Below are positions 51,885-60,560 of a DNA stretch of 64,000 nucleotides, in pieces. The notes under the pieces were generated by a model, which worked only from the letters and a program-made list of their open reading frames with translations, was not told where the DNA came from and did no database searches. Each line of letters begins with the position of its first letter. Position 1 is the stretch's first letter. The stretch covers positions 3,016,192 to 3,080,191 of the forward strand of contig LR026961.1 in assembly GCA_900498135.1 (NCBI GenBank), read 5' to 3'. The DNA comes from an uncultured Desulfatiglans sp. (GTDB lineage: Bacteria > Desulfobacterota > DSM-4660 > Desulfatiglandales > Desulfatiglandaceae). Both the position numbers and the translations under genes were made by a program.

Positions 51885-52730
51885 CTATTGCCAGAACGGG
51901 AACAGGTGGTGCACCGGTCCATGGCCCTTTCCCAGGCGGTAGGGGACGCCGGCGCGGATGGCGGCGTGGATGTATTCTTTGGCCTTCCGGACGGCCTCCG
52001 GGATGTCGAGTCCGTGGGCCAGGTACGCAGCCGCTGCGGCTGAGAGCGTGCAGCCTGTCCCGTGGTTGTTCCGGGTGTCGATGCGCGGGGCCTTGAGTTC
52101 GACGAAGCGGTCTTCCTGCTTCAGATACAGGATATCGTTGCTTTCCGGATCGTTTTCGAGATGGCCCGCCTTCAGCAGAACGGCGGCACTGCCGAATGCA
52201 GAAAGGGATCGGGCGGCGGACCGCAGGTCTTTCAATTCTCCATGCTCCGCTCCGAGCAGCACCGCTGCTTCCGGAAGGTTGGGAGTGATGATGTCGGCCA
52301 GCGGGATAAGCAGTTCCTTGAAGGCCTCCACTGCATCGCCGCGGAGGAGCCGGTGCCCGCTTTGGGAGATCATCACGGTATCCAGGACGATCCGGCGTGC
52401 ACCATGCTTTTGCAGTCGGCCTGCTACAGCGGCGATCAACTCGGCCGAGTAGAGCATGCCGATCTTGACCGCATCGGCGCCCATGTCGCTGAAGACCGCC
52501 TCCAGTTGATCCTCCACGAATGCGGCGGGAACGGGGTGTATATCCGTCACCCCGAGGGTGTTCTGGGCCGTCAGGGCGGTAATGGCCGACATGCCGTAGC
52601 AGCCGAGGGCCGCAAAGGTCTTGAGATCTGCCTGGATGCCGGCGCCGCCGCCGCTGTCGGAGCCGGCTATGGTCAGCGCCTTGCGGTAACTGCGCGGGGC
52701 GGTGTTAGAATCCGCCGGGATGGTTGCCAT
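51885..52730 (-). CDS. thiD: Hydroxymethylpyrimidine/phosphomethylpyrimidine kinase
   Basis: A 281-residue kinase: LTIAGSDSGGGAGIQADLKT, MSAITALTAQNTLGV, and the anion-hole motif NNHGTGCTLSAA are diagnostic. It makes HMP pyrophosphate, the pyrimidine half of thiamine. The start at 52730 lies inside the end of thiL (26-base overlap). Last gene of the thiM-thiE-thiL-thiD operon. Confidence 0.96.
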   Translation of the reverse strand: MATIPADSNTAPRSYRKALTIAGSDSGGGAGIQADLKTFAALGCYGMSAITALTAQNTLGVTDIHPVPAAFVEDQLEAVFSDMGADAVKIGMLYSAELIAAVAGRLQKHGARRIVLDTVMISQSGHRLLRGDAVEAFKELLIPLADIITPNLPEAAVLLGAEHGELKDLRSAARSLSAFGSAAVLLKAGHLENDPESNDILYLKQEDRFVELKAPRIDTRNNHGTGCTLSAAAAAYLAHGLDIPEAVRKAKEYIHAAIRAGVPYRLGKGHGPVHHLFPFWQ

Positions 52731-53745
52731 GGGGGTCGCCTGCCTGAAAGTGGTTCCAGCCTGATGCCGTAAAGGGGATGATCCGGCCCTCACGGGTTTC
52801 GATTTCGAGACGTCCGGAGCTGTTCATCCGGCCGATGGGGTAAAGGATGCGGCCGAAGAGGCGGCGGTATTCTTTCGCCAGATCCTCAGCCCTGGCAGGG
52901 TCCACGGTGCAGACGAGAACGTAGTCCTCGCCGCCTGCAAGGGCGAAGTCGACCGGGTCGAAGCCGAAGCGTTTGCAGAAGGCCGGGAGATGGTCCGAAA
53001 AGGGGATTTTCGCCGCCGAAAGCAGCACTCCGAGGCCGCTCGCCTCCGCAATATGCCCGAGGTCCGAACTGAGCCCGTCGCTGACATCGATGGCCGCGTG
53101 CACGCCGCCAGCGCCTGCGAGGAACCTTCCTTCATGGATATGAGGGCGCGGCCTCAGATGGGCCTCGATCAGGCCCCGGTCCATTGGCGATTCCGGGGCC
53201 GCCTCCTGCAGGATGAGGTGCAGCCCGGCGCGGCTGTCTCCGAGCGGGCCGGTGATGAAAACGATGTCGCCTGTCCTGGCGGTGTGGCGAAAGAGGATCT
53301 CCGCTTCCGGCACCTCTCCCGTCACGGCGACGTTGATGACCAGATCCCGGCGCGAACCGGTGGTGTCACCCCCGAGGATATTGACGGAAAAGGCCTGGGC
53401 CAGGGATTTCATGCCGTCATAGAGGTGGTCGAGGTAGTCGAGCGGCACCTCTTCAGGGATGGCGATGCTTACGAAGGCCTCCCGCGGGGTTCCTCCCATC
53501 GCGGCGATGTCGCTCAAGTTGACGGCCAGAGATTTGTACCCGAGGTCGAAACCGCTGATCCGGTCACGGATGAAGTGGACCCGTTCGACCAGCAGGTCGG
53601 TGGTCAGCAGGGTGATCCGCCCCTCCGCCGTTCGGAAGGCCGCCGCATCGTCGCCGATGCCTTTGAGGACTCCGTCCGGACGGACGAGGCACCCCTGGGT
53701 CACTCTGCGGATGAATCCGAACTCGCCGATCTCTTTCAGCCCCAT
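52705..53745 (-). CDS. thiL: Thiamine-monophosphate kinase
   Basis: A 346-residue ThiL that phosphorylates thiamine monophosphate to the active diphosphate. It has the IGDDAAAF Mg-binding motif, NLSDIAAMGGTPREAF, GGDTTGSRRDLVINV and IDVSDGLSSDLGHIAE of the PurM-like fold. It overlaps thiE by ten bases. Confidence 0.96.
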   Translation of the reverse strand: MGLKEIGEFGFIRRVTQGCLVRPDGVLKGIGDDAAAFRTAEGRITLLTTDLLVERVHFIRDRISGFDLGYKSLAVNLSDIAAMGGTPREAFVSIAIPEEVPLDYLDHLYDGMKSLAQAFSVNILGGDTTGSRRDLVINVAVTGEVPEAEILFRHTARTGDIVFITGPLGDSRAGLHLILQEAAPESPMDRGLIEAHLRPRPHIHEGRFLAGAGGVHAAIDVSDGLSSDLGHIAEASGLGVLLSAAKIPFSDHLPAFCKRFGFDPVDFALAGGEDYVLVCTVDPARAEDLAKEYRRLFGRILYPIGRMNSSGRLEIETREGRIIPFTASGWNHFQAGDPHGNHPGGF

Positions 53746-54386
53746 TGCGCCTTAGCCCTTTCGATCGCCGCCCGAAGTTGTCTGGCGGCCGCCTCGGGGT
53801 CTTCTGCGGATACGATGGCGGAAACGACCGCCAGGCCGCTCCCGCCGTGCCGGATGACCTCGGCGGCGTTTTCGAGGTTGAGACCCCCGATGCCGATCAG
53901 CGGCAGCCGGACAGCCGCCCGGATCGCCGCGAGCCCGGAGAGTCCAAGGGCGGGGGCGGTGTCCGTCTTGGTCGGGGTGGTGAAGATAGGGCTTACCCCG
54001 ATGTAATCCGCGCCCTCCGCTTCCGCCCGGAGGGCGTCGTCCAGGCTTTCCGCGGAGATTCCGATAAGAGCCTTGTCCCCGAGGATCGCTCTTGCCTGCG
54101 GAAGCGGCATGTCGGTCTGACCGAGGTGGACCCCGTCGGCCTCGACGGCCAGAGCCACATCCACGCGATCGTTGATGATGAGGGGGATGCCGTTTTCATG
54201 CAGGAGGCTCCGCAGAACGAGCGCCTCCTCGATGAAGGTGCGGGTGGAGCAGGCCTTCTCCCTCAGCTGGACGCAGGTCACTCCTCCTCTGACGGCGGCC
54301 TCCACTATGGCTCGCGTCGGACGTCCGCGGGCGAGGCTGCGGTCCGTGACGAGGTACAAGGAATAATCGATCTGTTTGATCTGCAT
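53736..54386 (-). CDS. thiE: Thiamine phosphate synthase
   Basis: A 216-residue TIM-barrel enzyme joining HMP-PP and thiazole phosphate. VTCVQLREKACSTRTF, IPLIINDRVDVALAVEADGVHLGQTDM, YIGVSPIFTTPTKTD and IGIGGLNLENAAEV are the classical motifs, with the pyrophosphate- and thiazole-binding residues intact. It lies 148 bases after thiM. Confidence 0.97.
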   Translation of the reverse strand: MQIKQIDYSLYLVTDRSLARGRPTRAIVEAAVRGGVTCVQLREKACSTRTFIEEALVLRSLLHENGIPLIINDRVDVALAVEADGVHLGQTDMPLPQARAILGDKALIGISAESLDDALRAEAEGADYIGVSPIFTTPTKTDTAPALGLSGLAAIRAAVRLPLIGIGGLNLENAAEVIRHGGSGLAVVSAIVSAEDPEAAARQLRAAIERAKAQWG

Positions 54387-54534
54387 GGGGTCATCTCTCG
54401 GCTCGAAGGTCGGCGGGCCAGGTTTACGCGGTTCGTAGGGTTCGGAACCGGCCGCCGCCCGCCGAGCGGGCCTCCCGGATGGCGTGCCTCAATGAAACGA
54501 GTCTATGTCAACGGAAATCCCTTTTGACCGTCTG

Positions 54535-55344
54535 TCAGGGCTGCTCGAACCGGCAGCCGGCAGCCAGGGCCTCCGGGGTCAAGTTGTACAGGGCATCGAG
54601 GAAGGCGGTCATAAAACTGCCCGGCCCGTGGCAACTGGAAGCACCGATTTCACCGGCCAGTCCGAAGAAGGCGAGCGCGGTCGCCGCAGCGCTCCAAGGA
54701 TCAGGGTCGACCGCCAGGAACGCCCCGATGGTGACCGTTGCAGCGCAGCCGGTCCCCGTAATGGTCGACATCAGCGGGTGCCCGTTTCCCACCTTGACGG
54801 TCCTCACGCCGTCTGTGACGAGGTCCCTCGGGCCGGTGACGGCGAAGACCGCATGCCGGTTCAGGGCCATTTCCTCGACCCTGTCTCCGAGATCTTCGAC
54901 GGTGTGCAGCGAGTCCACCCCTTTCGTCTTCGAACCGGTCCGGGCCAGGGCGAGGATCTCCGAGGCGTTCCCCCTGATGACGGATGGTTTTGCCGCCTCC
55001 ATGATTTCCAGGGCGGTCCGGGTTCGGAGTTCGGTCGCGCCTGCGCCCACCGGGTCCAGAATGACGGGTTTGTGCAATTCAGCGGCTTTTCTGCCGGCCT
55101 TGAGCATCGAAGCAATCCAAGGGCCGCTGAGGGTCCCGATGTTCAGAACCAGCGCTCCGGCCAAAGAGACCATTTCCTCCACTTCTTCCTCGGCGTGGGC
55201 CATGACCGGACTTGCGCCCATCGCAAGAAGGGTGTTGGCGGTGAAGTTCATCACCACGAAATTGGTGATGCTGTGGACCAGAGGTTTCTGGTCCCGGACG
55301 GATGTCAGATTGCGAACCGCCTGTTCCTTTAACGTATCGAGCAT
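54535..55344 (-). CDS. thiM: Hydroxyethylthiazole kinase
   Basis: A 269-residue salvage kinase: PLVHSITNFVVMNFTANTLL, ILDPVGAGATELRT, RGNASEI and TGTGCAATVTIGAF (anion hole) are present. It phosphorylates 4-methyl-5-hydroxyethylthiazole. The ATG at 55344 is preceded by a GGGGGG run. First gene after the TPP riboswitch; with thiE, thiL and thiD it forms a salvage operon without thiC or thiG in the window. Confidence 0.96.
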   Translation of the reverse strand: MLDTLKEQAVRNLTSVRDQKPLVHSITNFVVMNFTANTLLAMGASPVMAHAEEEVEEMVSLAGALVLNIGTLSGPWIASMLKAGRKAAELHKPVILDPVGAGATELRTRTALEIMEAAKPSVIRGNASEILALARTGSKTKGVDSLHTVEDLGDRVEEMALNRHAVFAVTGPRDLVTDGVRTVKVGNGHPLMSTITGTGCAATVTIGAFLAVDPDPWSAAATALAFFGLAGEIGASSCHGPGSFMTAFLDALYNLTPEALAAGCRFEQP

Positions 55345-55371
55345 GCTCAACCCCCCGAAAGATGACCCATG

Positions 55372-55404
55372 AAAAAAGCCGCAACCCATCGCGCGGGAAG
55401 CGGC
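55372..55404 (-). terminator. Riboswitch-controlled intrinsic terminator
   Basis: On the minus strand GCCGC-TT-CCC, a seven-base loop, and GGG-TT-GCGGC are followed by six Ts, 28 bases before the thiM ATG. Its position just behind the TPP aptamer marks it as the expression platform. Confidence 0.85.
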
Positions 55405-55439
55405 CTCCTGGTCCATCCAAATGAATGGAGCCTTCCTTC

Positions 55440-55510
55440 TTATCCCTACGCTGGCATGACCCAGATCAGGTTCAACGGGTATAATCTCAGGCCTTTAAGG
55501 CCACCCCGAA
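55440..55510 (-). promoter_or_regulatory. TPP riboswitch (THI element)
   Basis: Minus strand reads GGGGUGGCC, then CUGAGAUUAUACCCGU, GAACCUGAUCUGGGUCAUGCC and AGCGUAGGG, the conserved aptamer of the thiamine pyrophosphate riboswitch. It lies upstream of thiM and the terminator at 55372, so TPP should cause premature termination of thiM-thiE-thiL-thiD. Confidence 0.97.
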
Positions 55511-55665
55511 ATCTGATTTTTCACAATTTATCCTTCATTTTAAAGAGGCGATACCGGGCTGTCAAGAGGGAGGTTCGATGCGGAACTGAAAAACCGATGG
55601 TGCTGAGCCAGGCTGTGGAGAAAGCTATGCGCCGACAGGGAACGTCCGGTTCGTGGGCGAGGCGT

Positions 55666-56832
55666 TCAGTTGGCCTTACCACCGTGGGATCGGCGCGGGT
55701 CATCGTGTTCCCGATACTCCTGAAGGGCACGCGAAACGGTTTTTCCGCAGGTTTCTTCAAAACGCTTTTCGAGGGCCTGCACTTTGTCGATCCCGCGCCT
55801 ATCCGCTTCGGATCCCTCACTTTCCCCGAAGCAGGATGACGGTGTCCCCACCGAAGAGGCCGCGGTGCCGGTAGCAGCCCCCCGGCGAAGATGACAGTCG
55901 GCCAGGAGCAGGATATCCGCCTCCTTCAGGGGCCCTGTGGAGAGAGGGTCGATGTGTGCAGCGGTGGCCAGGGTTTCAGCCACACGCCCGAAGCCGATGT
56001 CCTTTAGAAACGCGGGCAGGCTTTCCGGATGCTCGGATGCTGCAGGCTTGAGATGCTGCAGGAGTGCAGCCGCCTCGAGGCGTTGGAGGTCCAGAGTGTG
56101 CCCGCATGCCGTGAGGGTATGCCCCAGGAAAGTGGCTAGACACGATGCCTCCTGAATGCGGCGGAGTTCTTCCGGCGGGGTGTTCAGACTGCGAAGCAGT
56201 GCAAGGCATTCCTCCCGGTCCGGGATGTCCTGCCGGGGCAGTGCTAAGAGAAGGGCCCGATATTTTTCGGGGGTGTCCATGTCCAGCAGCATGAGCCGAT
56301 CGGGTACGTCCACCTCCACGCAGTTGCCGGCTTGGGACTGGAAAAAACCTCGCAGCCCATAAGGGCCTTGCCATTGCAGGATGGCCTCGGCCCAGCCCGC
56401 ATCCAGGAGGGGGGGGTGGCCTCTTCTACCCGAGAAACGCGGAATGAAGATCCCTTTGCGCGTCGAGGCGTCAAGCGCGTTCGCCAGGAAGCGAAAGGTG
56501 CCCGGCCGCACGAGCGGCGTGTCCACCGGAAGGACGAAAAAGCCGTCGAGGCCTCGAGGGAGGCTTTGGATCCCGGTCTGGATGGAGGAGAACATCCCCT
56601 CTTCGAAGTGCGGGTTGTGGACCGCCACGGCCCCCGAGGCGGCCAGTCGCCCCGCGAGTTCATCGGCACGAAATCCTGTGATCACGTGAATGTCGCTGAG
56701 CCCTATGCTCCTGAGGTTCCGGATAAGATGCTCCGCCACCGTCGTTTCTCCGAACGGGAGGAGGGGTTTGAAGGCCCCCATCCTGGAGGAGAAGCCGGCG
56801 GCGAGCACGATCACGCCGAGGCGTTTTTGCAT
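55666..56832 (-). CDS. MobA-like nucleotidyltransferase fused to an HD-like domain
   Basis: A 388-residue protein. Residues 1-190 are a MobA/MocA-type NTP transferase (VIVLAAGFSSRMGAFKPLLP, FFVLPVDTPLVRPGTF). Residues from about 215 to 330 are helical and resemble the HD-domain region of bacterial NTP transferase/HD fusions (LATFLGHTLTACGHTLDLQRLEAA, EADILLLADCHLRRG), but the HD pair is replaced (ALLQHLKPAA), so the phosphohydrolase site is probably dead. Low-complexity tail. GGAG precedes the ATG at 56832. Role unknown; such fusions occur near molybdenum hydroxylases. Confidence 0.82.
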   Translation of the reverse strand: MQKRLGVIVLAAGFSSRMGAFKPLLPFGETTVAEHLIRNLRSIGLSDIHVITGFRADELAGRLAASGAVAVHNPHFEEGMFSSIQTGIQSLPRGLDGFFVLPVDTPLVRPGTFRFLANALDASTRKGIFIPRFSGRRGHPPLLDAGWAEAILQWQGPYGLRGFFQSQAGNCVEVDVPDRLMLLDMDTPEKYRALLLALPRQDIPDREECLALLRSLNTPPEELRRIQEASCLATFLGHTLTACGHTLDLQRLEAAALLQHLKPAASEHPESLPAFLKDIGFGRVAETLATAAHIDPLSTGPLKEADILLLADCHLRRGAATGTAASSVGTPSSCFGESEGSEADRRGIDKVQALEKRFEETCGKTVSRALQEYREHDDPRRSHGGKAN

Positions 56833-56988
56833 CGATTGGACTCCGGGTAGGAAAACTCGCTCGGGTGGTCCCGGTCCCAGGCAGGGATACAGAGGCGGCA
56901 TTCCCCGCCCTGGAGCCGTTGAGGCGGAGAAAATCCCCTTCCGCTACGAGGCACCGAAACCGGACCCTTTGAGGAGTATCAATATAGT

Positions 56989-57176
56989 ATCCGTCCGGAA
57001 ATGAGGATTATCCTCATACCCTTCAGGTACGCAGTCCGACCGCTTTGCGGCGGGTCCCGGTCTGGCAGATATCGAAAAAATCAAACGTTTGCGCAACGGC
57101 GGCCTGCAGGCCGCCGTTCAGGCAAACGTGCAGATCGATGCCGGGATTGGCCAAAAAGGCCATTTCCGGATGGAAC
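56989..57176 (+). repeat. MITE-like dispersed repeat (first of a tandem pair)
   Basis: A plus-oriented copy with a diverged left end (ATCCGTCCGGAAATG), one hairpin module, a core with the perfect GGCGGCCTGCAGGCCGCC palindrome (compensatory relative to GGCGACC...GGTCGCC elsewhere) and right end CATTTCCGGATGGAA. Confidence 0.88.
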
Positions 57177-57185
57177 CCAGGTAGT

Positions 57186-57357
57186 TCTCATCCGGAAATG
57201 ATTTCCCTTGAGAACCCGGTTTCCAATCCGGGAATGAGGATTTTTGGCCAATATCAAGGAAATCAAGCGTTTGCGCGGAGGCGACCTGCAGGTCGCCGCA
57301 CAAGCAAACGTGCAGATTGACGCCGAGATTGGCCAAAAAGACCATTTCCGGATGGAA
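57186..57357 (+). repeat. MITE-like dispersed repeat (second of a tandem pair)
   Basis: A compact copy nearly identical to 26247-26418. The sequence ACCCAGGTA occurs at both its borders (57175-57183 and 57357-57365). The two tandem copies fill the gap between the fused nucleotidyltransferase and the HdrD-like gene. Confidence 0.9.
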
Positions 57358-57399
57358 CCCAGGTAAGAGGTCCGCTGGTGGGCATGGGTTATAAATGGT

Positions 57400-58722
57400 C
57401 TACCATTCCTGGTCGAGATCGACGCCCAGCCGTTCCCATTGGGCGGCACCCTCGGCTTCGCCCCGGGCGACCTCATCTTCGGTCCAGGGGTCCAGTACGA
57501 GGCTGTCGGCGACCAGTTCCCAGATGTATTTCACCTCGTACTTGTAATCCGGGTAGAACTTGGGGATGCGCTTCATGATCTGGTCGTGGCAGTTGGAGCA
57601 GCCGACGACCACCACGTGGGCGCCCGAATTCTTGATCTGGTTGTACTTCATGCGTCCATGCCAGGCGGCTTCTTCCTCGTAGGGTCCGGGCCACATGCCG
57701 CCGCCGGCGCCGCAGCAGAAGTTGTTGGCGCGGCCCGGCTCCATATCCACGAATTCGTCCACGCACTGCTGGATGATCCAGCGCGGTTCGTCATAGTAAC
57801 CCTTCCCGAAGTGCCGTTCGAGTTCGCGACCGTGTTTACAGGAGTCATGCCAGGTGAAGATCTTGCCGGCGTTGACGCTCTTGTCGAGCTTGATGCGGCC
57901 GGTCTCGATGAGTTCCTTCAGATAATCGTAGAGGTAGATATAATTGATCTCGTTGTCGGGATTCTCGTGGACGCACATCTTCATGCCTTCCCGGCAGCCG
58001 TAGGACCCGCCGCCGCAGTCGGGCATGATCATGCGCTTGATCCGATGCGTCTTCACGAAGTCGATCTTCCGGCGTGCGAGTTCCTTAATGGCGTCATAGT
58101 TGCCGGTAAAGAGCCCCCAGTCGACCGACTCCCAGTTCTCAGAAGGGACCGTCCAGTTTTCTTTGGCGGCATAAAAGATCTTCCACCACCATTTCATGTC
58201 CTCGTTGTCCGCAAAGACCTCTTTGGAGTTGGGGAAGAAGAGGATGTCGGCGTCGTCCTTGTCGACGGGGACGTAGAAGCCCGGCAATTCCTCCTCGGCC
58301 AGCTCGTTGCCGAGGTCTGAGAGCAGGAAGAAATAGTCTGTCTGGGGAATGGCCATGTTGTTGCCGGTGCTCAGGGCATTCGCAACGCCCTTGTGGAGGA
58401 TCCCGGGGACCTCGTCGCGGGGCCGCAGGTGCTTCATGTGCAGCATGATCCAGGGGATGTCGATGCCCATCGGGCAGGCGTAGGCGCAGCGGCCGCAGCC
58501 GGTGCAGAGCCAGGGGAACTTTGAACTCACCACCTCGTCCAGCATGCCTAAGACCAGCATGCGCAGAACCTTGCGGGTATCCCATCCCTCCATTCCGGGG
58601 GTCCCCGTGATGGGGCAGCCATTGGTGCAGGTGCCGCAGGTCATGCAGGCGTTGAGATCGAATTTGGATAAATGGTCCTGAACGTCCTTGGGTAGTCTTT
58701 TCGGGCTGAGAGCCTCTGTCAT
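57400..58722 (-). CDS. HdrD-like Fe-S oxidoreductase (cysteine form)
   Basis: A 440-residue paralogue of the selenoprotein at 33781-35082. N-terminal 4Fe-4S motifs CMTCGTCTNGCP and CTGCGRCAYACP, then a C-terminal CCG-type region (WHDSCKHGRE, NNFCCGAGGGMW, GCSNCHDQI). At the selenocysteine position it has Cys (MIMPDCGGGSYGC), with an additional Cys seven residues later. Such proteins resemble HdrD and DsrK and probably pass electrons from or to a thiol/disulfide system. No membrane cytochrome partner is adjacent. Confidence 0.9.
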   Translation of the reverse strand: MTEALSPKRLPKDVQDHLSKFDLNACMTCGTCTNGCPITGTPGMEGWDTRKVLRMLVLGMLDEVVSSKFPWLCTGCGRCAYACPMGIDIPWIMLHMKHLRPRDEVPGILHKGVANALSTGNNMAIPQTDYFFLLSDLGNELAEEELPGFYVPVDKDDADILFFPNSKEVFADNEDMKWWWKIFYAAKENWTVPSENWESVDWGLFTGNYDAIKELARRKIDFVKTHRIKRMIMPDCGGGSYGCREGMKMCVHENPDNEINYIYLYDYLKELIETGRIKLDKSVNAGKIFTWHDSCKHGRELERHFGKGYYDEPRWIIQQCVDEFVDMEPGRANNFCCGAGGGMWPGPYEEEAAWHGRMKYNQIKNSGAHVVVVGCSNCHDQIMKRIPKFYPDYKYEVKYIWELVADSLVLDPWTEDEVARGEAEGAAQWERLGVDLDQEW

Positions 58723-59099
58723 GTCATCCTCCGATTCCCGGGGCAGCCTGGCGGTCCAGCAGACAGGCGGGGTCCCCGTTCGATATACGTGTATTCTTGC
58801 CCTGTGCGAGCCGTGAAGCCGTCACCATCCCGGTCTTCCAGGTTTGGAATACCAGCCTTTTACCGTAGCCCAGAGTCTTCCTGCTGTCGGACAGGTCAAA
58901 CAGGCTCTTGGGGATCCAACGGCTGCGGGAAGGCCGGAAATGACCCTGCGGGTGACTGTATCCCCGAGCGCCGGTTTTGTCAAAGAGGTTTTGCACAAAA
59001 AGTTCACGGAATTTGAACCGGGGGTTTGGCTTATTTCGGTCGAAGGGAGGCGGTTCTCCGATCGCGGCTGGACGATTCTGAGCGCTGCGGGACCGATGC
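58723..59099. other. Non-coding stretch upstream of the HdrD-like gene
   Basis: About 375 bases between the HdrD-like start and a degraded repeat. No gene, riboswitch or terminator recognised. It should hold the promoter for the gene at 58722. Confidence 0.4.
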
Positions 59100-59360
59100 C
59101 TGGTCTCCATCCGGAAAGGGACTTTTTGGACGATTCGTGCGTCTATCTGCATAGTTGCCTGGGCAGCGGCCTGCAGATCGCTGTAGCGCGTCGCAGCGCA
59201 AACGATTGATTTTCTATGCATTAATAAGATGTGATCCGGCGAGAAACGGTGAGGCTGAGCACGCGCTGCGTGTGAAGTAACCTGGAACCCGTCCCACGGG
59301 GGTGGGACCGAGCACACGCACTGCATGAAGAAAAATCCTCATCTGCGGATGGTAAAGCAG
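59100..59360 (-). repeat. Degraded dispersed-repeat copy
   Basis: A heavily diverged minus-oriented long copy: TCCATCCGGAAAGGGACTTTTTGG at one end, GGCCTGCAGATCGC in the core, and hairpin-module remains (GAGCACGCGCTGCGTG, CCCACGGGGGTGGG) at the other. It abuts the intact copy at 59363. Confidence 0.65.
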
Positions 59361-59362
59361 GT

Positions 59363-59537
59363 TCTAGCCGGGAAATCATTTCCGGATGGACTAAGTTTCC
59401 AATCCGGAAATGAGGATTTTTGGCCAATATCAAGGAAATCAAGTGTTTGCGCGGAGGCGACCTGCAGGTCGCCGCACAAGCAAACATGCAGATTGACGCC
59501 GAGATTGGCCAAAAAGACCATTTCCGGATTGGAAACT
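59363..59537 (+). repeat. MITE-like dispersed repeat, compact form
   Basis: A plus-oriented copy with the perfect GGCGACCTGCAGGTCGCC palindrome and TTGGCCAAT arms; its right end reads CATTTCCGGATTGGAAAC. It ends four bases before the -35 box of the TetR gene promoter. Confidence 0.88.
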
Positions 59538-59540
59538 AGG

Positions 59541-59584
59541 TTGACAATGTATCGAGTGTTCGATATGATATCGATCACTCGATA
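59541..59584 (+). promoter_or_regulatory. TetR-gene promoter with nested palindromic operator
   Basis: TTGACA (59541-59546), 17-base spacer, TATGAT (59564-59569). Over the spacer and -10 box lies a nested palindrome: outer TATCGAGTG (59550-59558) with CACTCGATA (59576-59584), inner TCGATAT-G-ATATCGA (59560-59574). The arrangement predicts autorepression by the TetR protein encoded 100 bases downstream. Confidence 0.82.
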
Positions 59585-59685
59585 TAGCCCGTGGCTTTTT
59601 TTGAATCAGCCGGTGGCTTTTTCCTCTGTCTGATGGTTTTCCATGGTGCATTTCGTTTTTTGAAATCATTGCAAATGAGGGGACT

Positions 59686-60279
59686 GTGTCTGGAAATCAG
59701 GGCAGCAAAGAAAAACTCATCCAAGTGGCCGTGGAACTTTTTGCGAACAGGGGATTCGCGGGGACGTCCATCCGGGACATCGCGAGCGCGATGGGGATGA
59801 GCATCTCGAATATCTACCATTATTTCGGCAACAAGGAAGGCCTTCTCCTCGCGATACTGGAATACGCTTCCGAGGCTTTGCTGAGGAGGCTCAGAGAGGG
59901 TTCGGAAAAAGAGGAGGAACCTGTCCGAAAACTGAAGAGCCTCGTCCAGACGCACCTGAAGCTTTCAAGAGAATTTCTGAGGGAATCGAAGATATTCTTT
60001 CTGGACGAGGATCATCTTTCGCAGGAAGGGCATCGGATCAACTGCAGGATTCAGCGGGAAATCCTGGATATGTACGTCCAGGTCCTCAGTGATCTTGCAG
60101 AGGAAGGTCTGGTGCAAACCCGCAGCATCAAGATTCTGGCATTCAACATACTAGGGGTGATCAACTGGCATCTGAAGTGGTTCCGCACCGAAGGGGAACT
60201 CTCTCACGAGCAGGCCGTCGAAGAGATTTTGGATTTCATCCTTCATGGCGCATTGGGCTTGGGGCGAGGGGAGTGCTGA
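59686..60279 (+). CDS. TetR-family transcriptional regulator
   Basis: A 197-residue repressor. The N-terminal HTH (KEKLIQVAVELFANRGFAGT then SIRDIASAMGMSISNIYHYF) is the canonical TetR domain, followed by an all-helical ligand domain with a Trp/His-rich patch (GVINWHLKWF). GTG at 59686 follows GAGGGG; a nested palindrome overlaps its promoter. It probably controls itself and perhaps the zinc alcohol dehydrogenase downstream. In such anaerobes related TetR proteins often sense acyl-CoAs; the ligand here is unknown. Confidence 0.93.
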   Translation: MSGNQGSKEKLIQVAVELFANRGFAGTSIRDIASAMGMSISNIYHYFGNKEGLLLAILEYASEALLRRLREGSEKEEEPVRKLKSLVQTHLKLSREFLRESKIFFLDEDHLSQEGHRINCRIQREILDMYVQVLSDLAEEGLVQTRSIKILAFNILGVINWHLKWFRTEGELSHEQAVEEILDFILHGALGLGRGEC

Positions 60280-60560
60280 TCAGCGAGGAACCATGCCTCG
60301 AGCATCCAGCGGGATGCGTCCTTGCTTCCGGCAGGTTCGATGGGTTGCCGGCGCGAGCGCACGGGTCTGTCTCATCCGGCCCTGCTTTGCGTTTGAGTGT
60401 GGATCTCGAGCGTGTTTCCGGATATCGCCGTGGAAGAAGTTGAGAGGGCAGACCGGTGCAGTCAGGTATGGGGCCGGGAAATGGTAAGGGCATGTTCTGA
60501 AACGCTGAGAGGCGGAACAGACCATCGACTTGAATCGAGTGGACACGGAGGGGAGTCATC

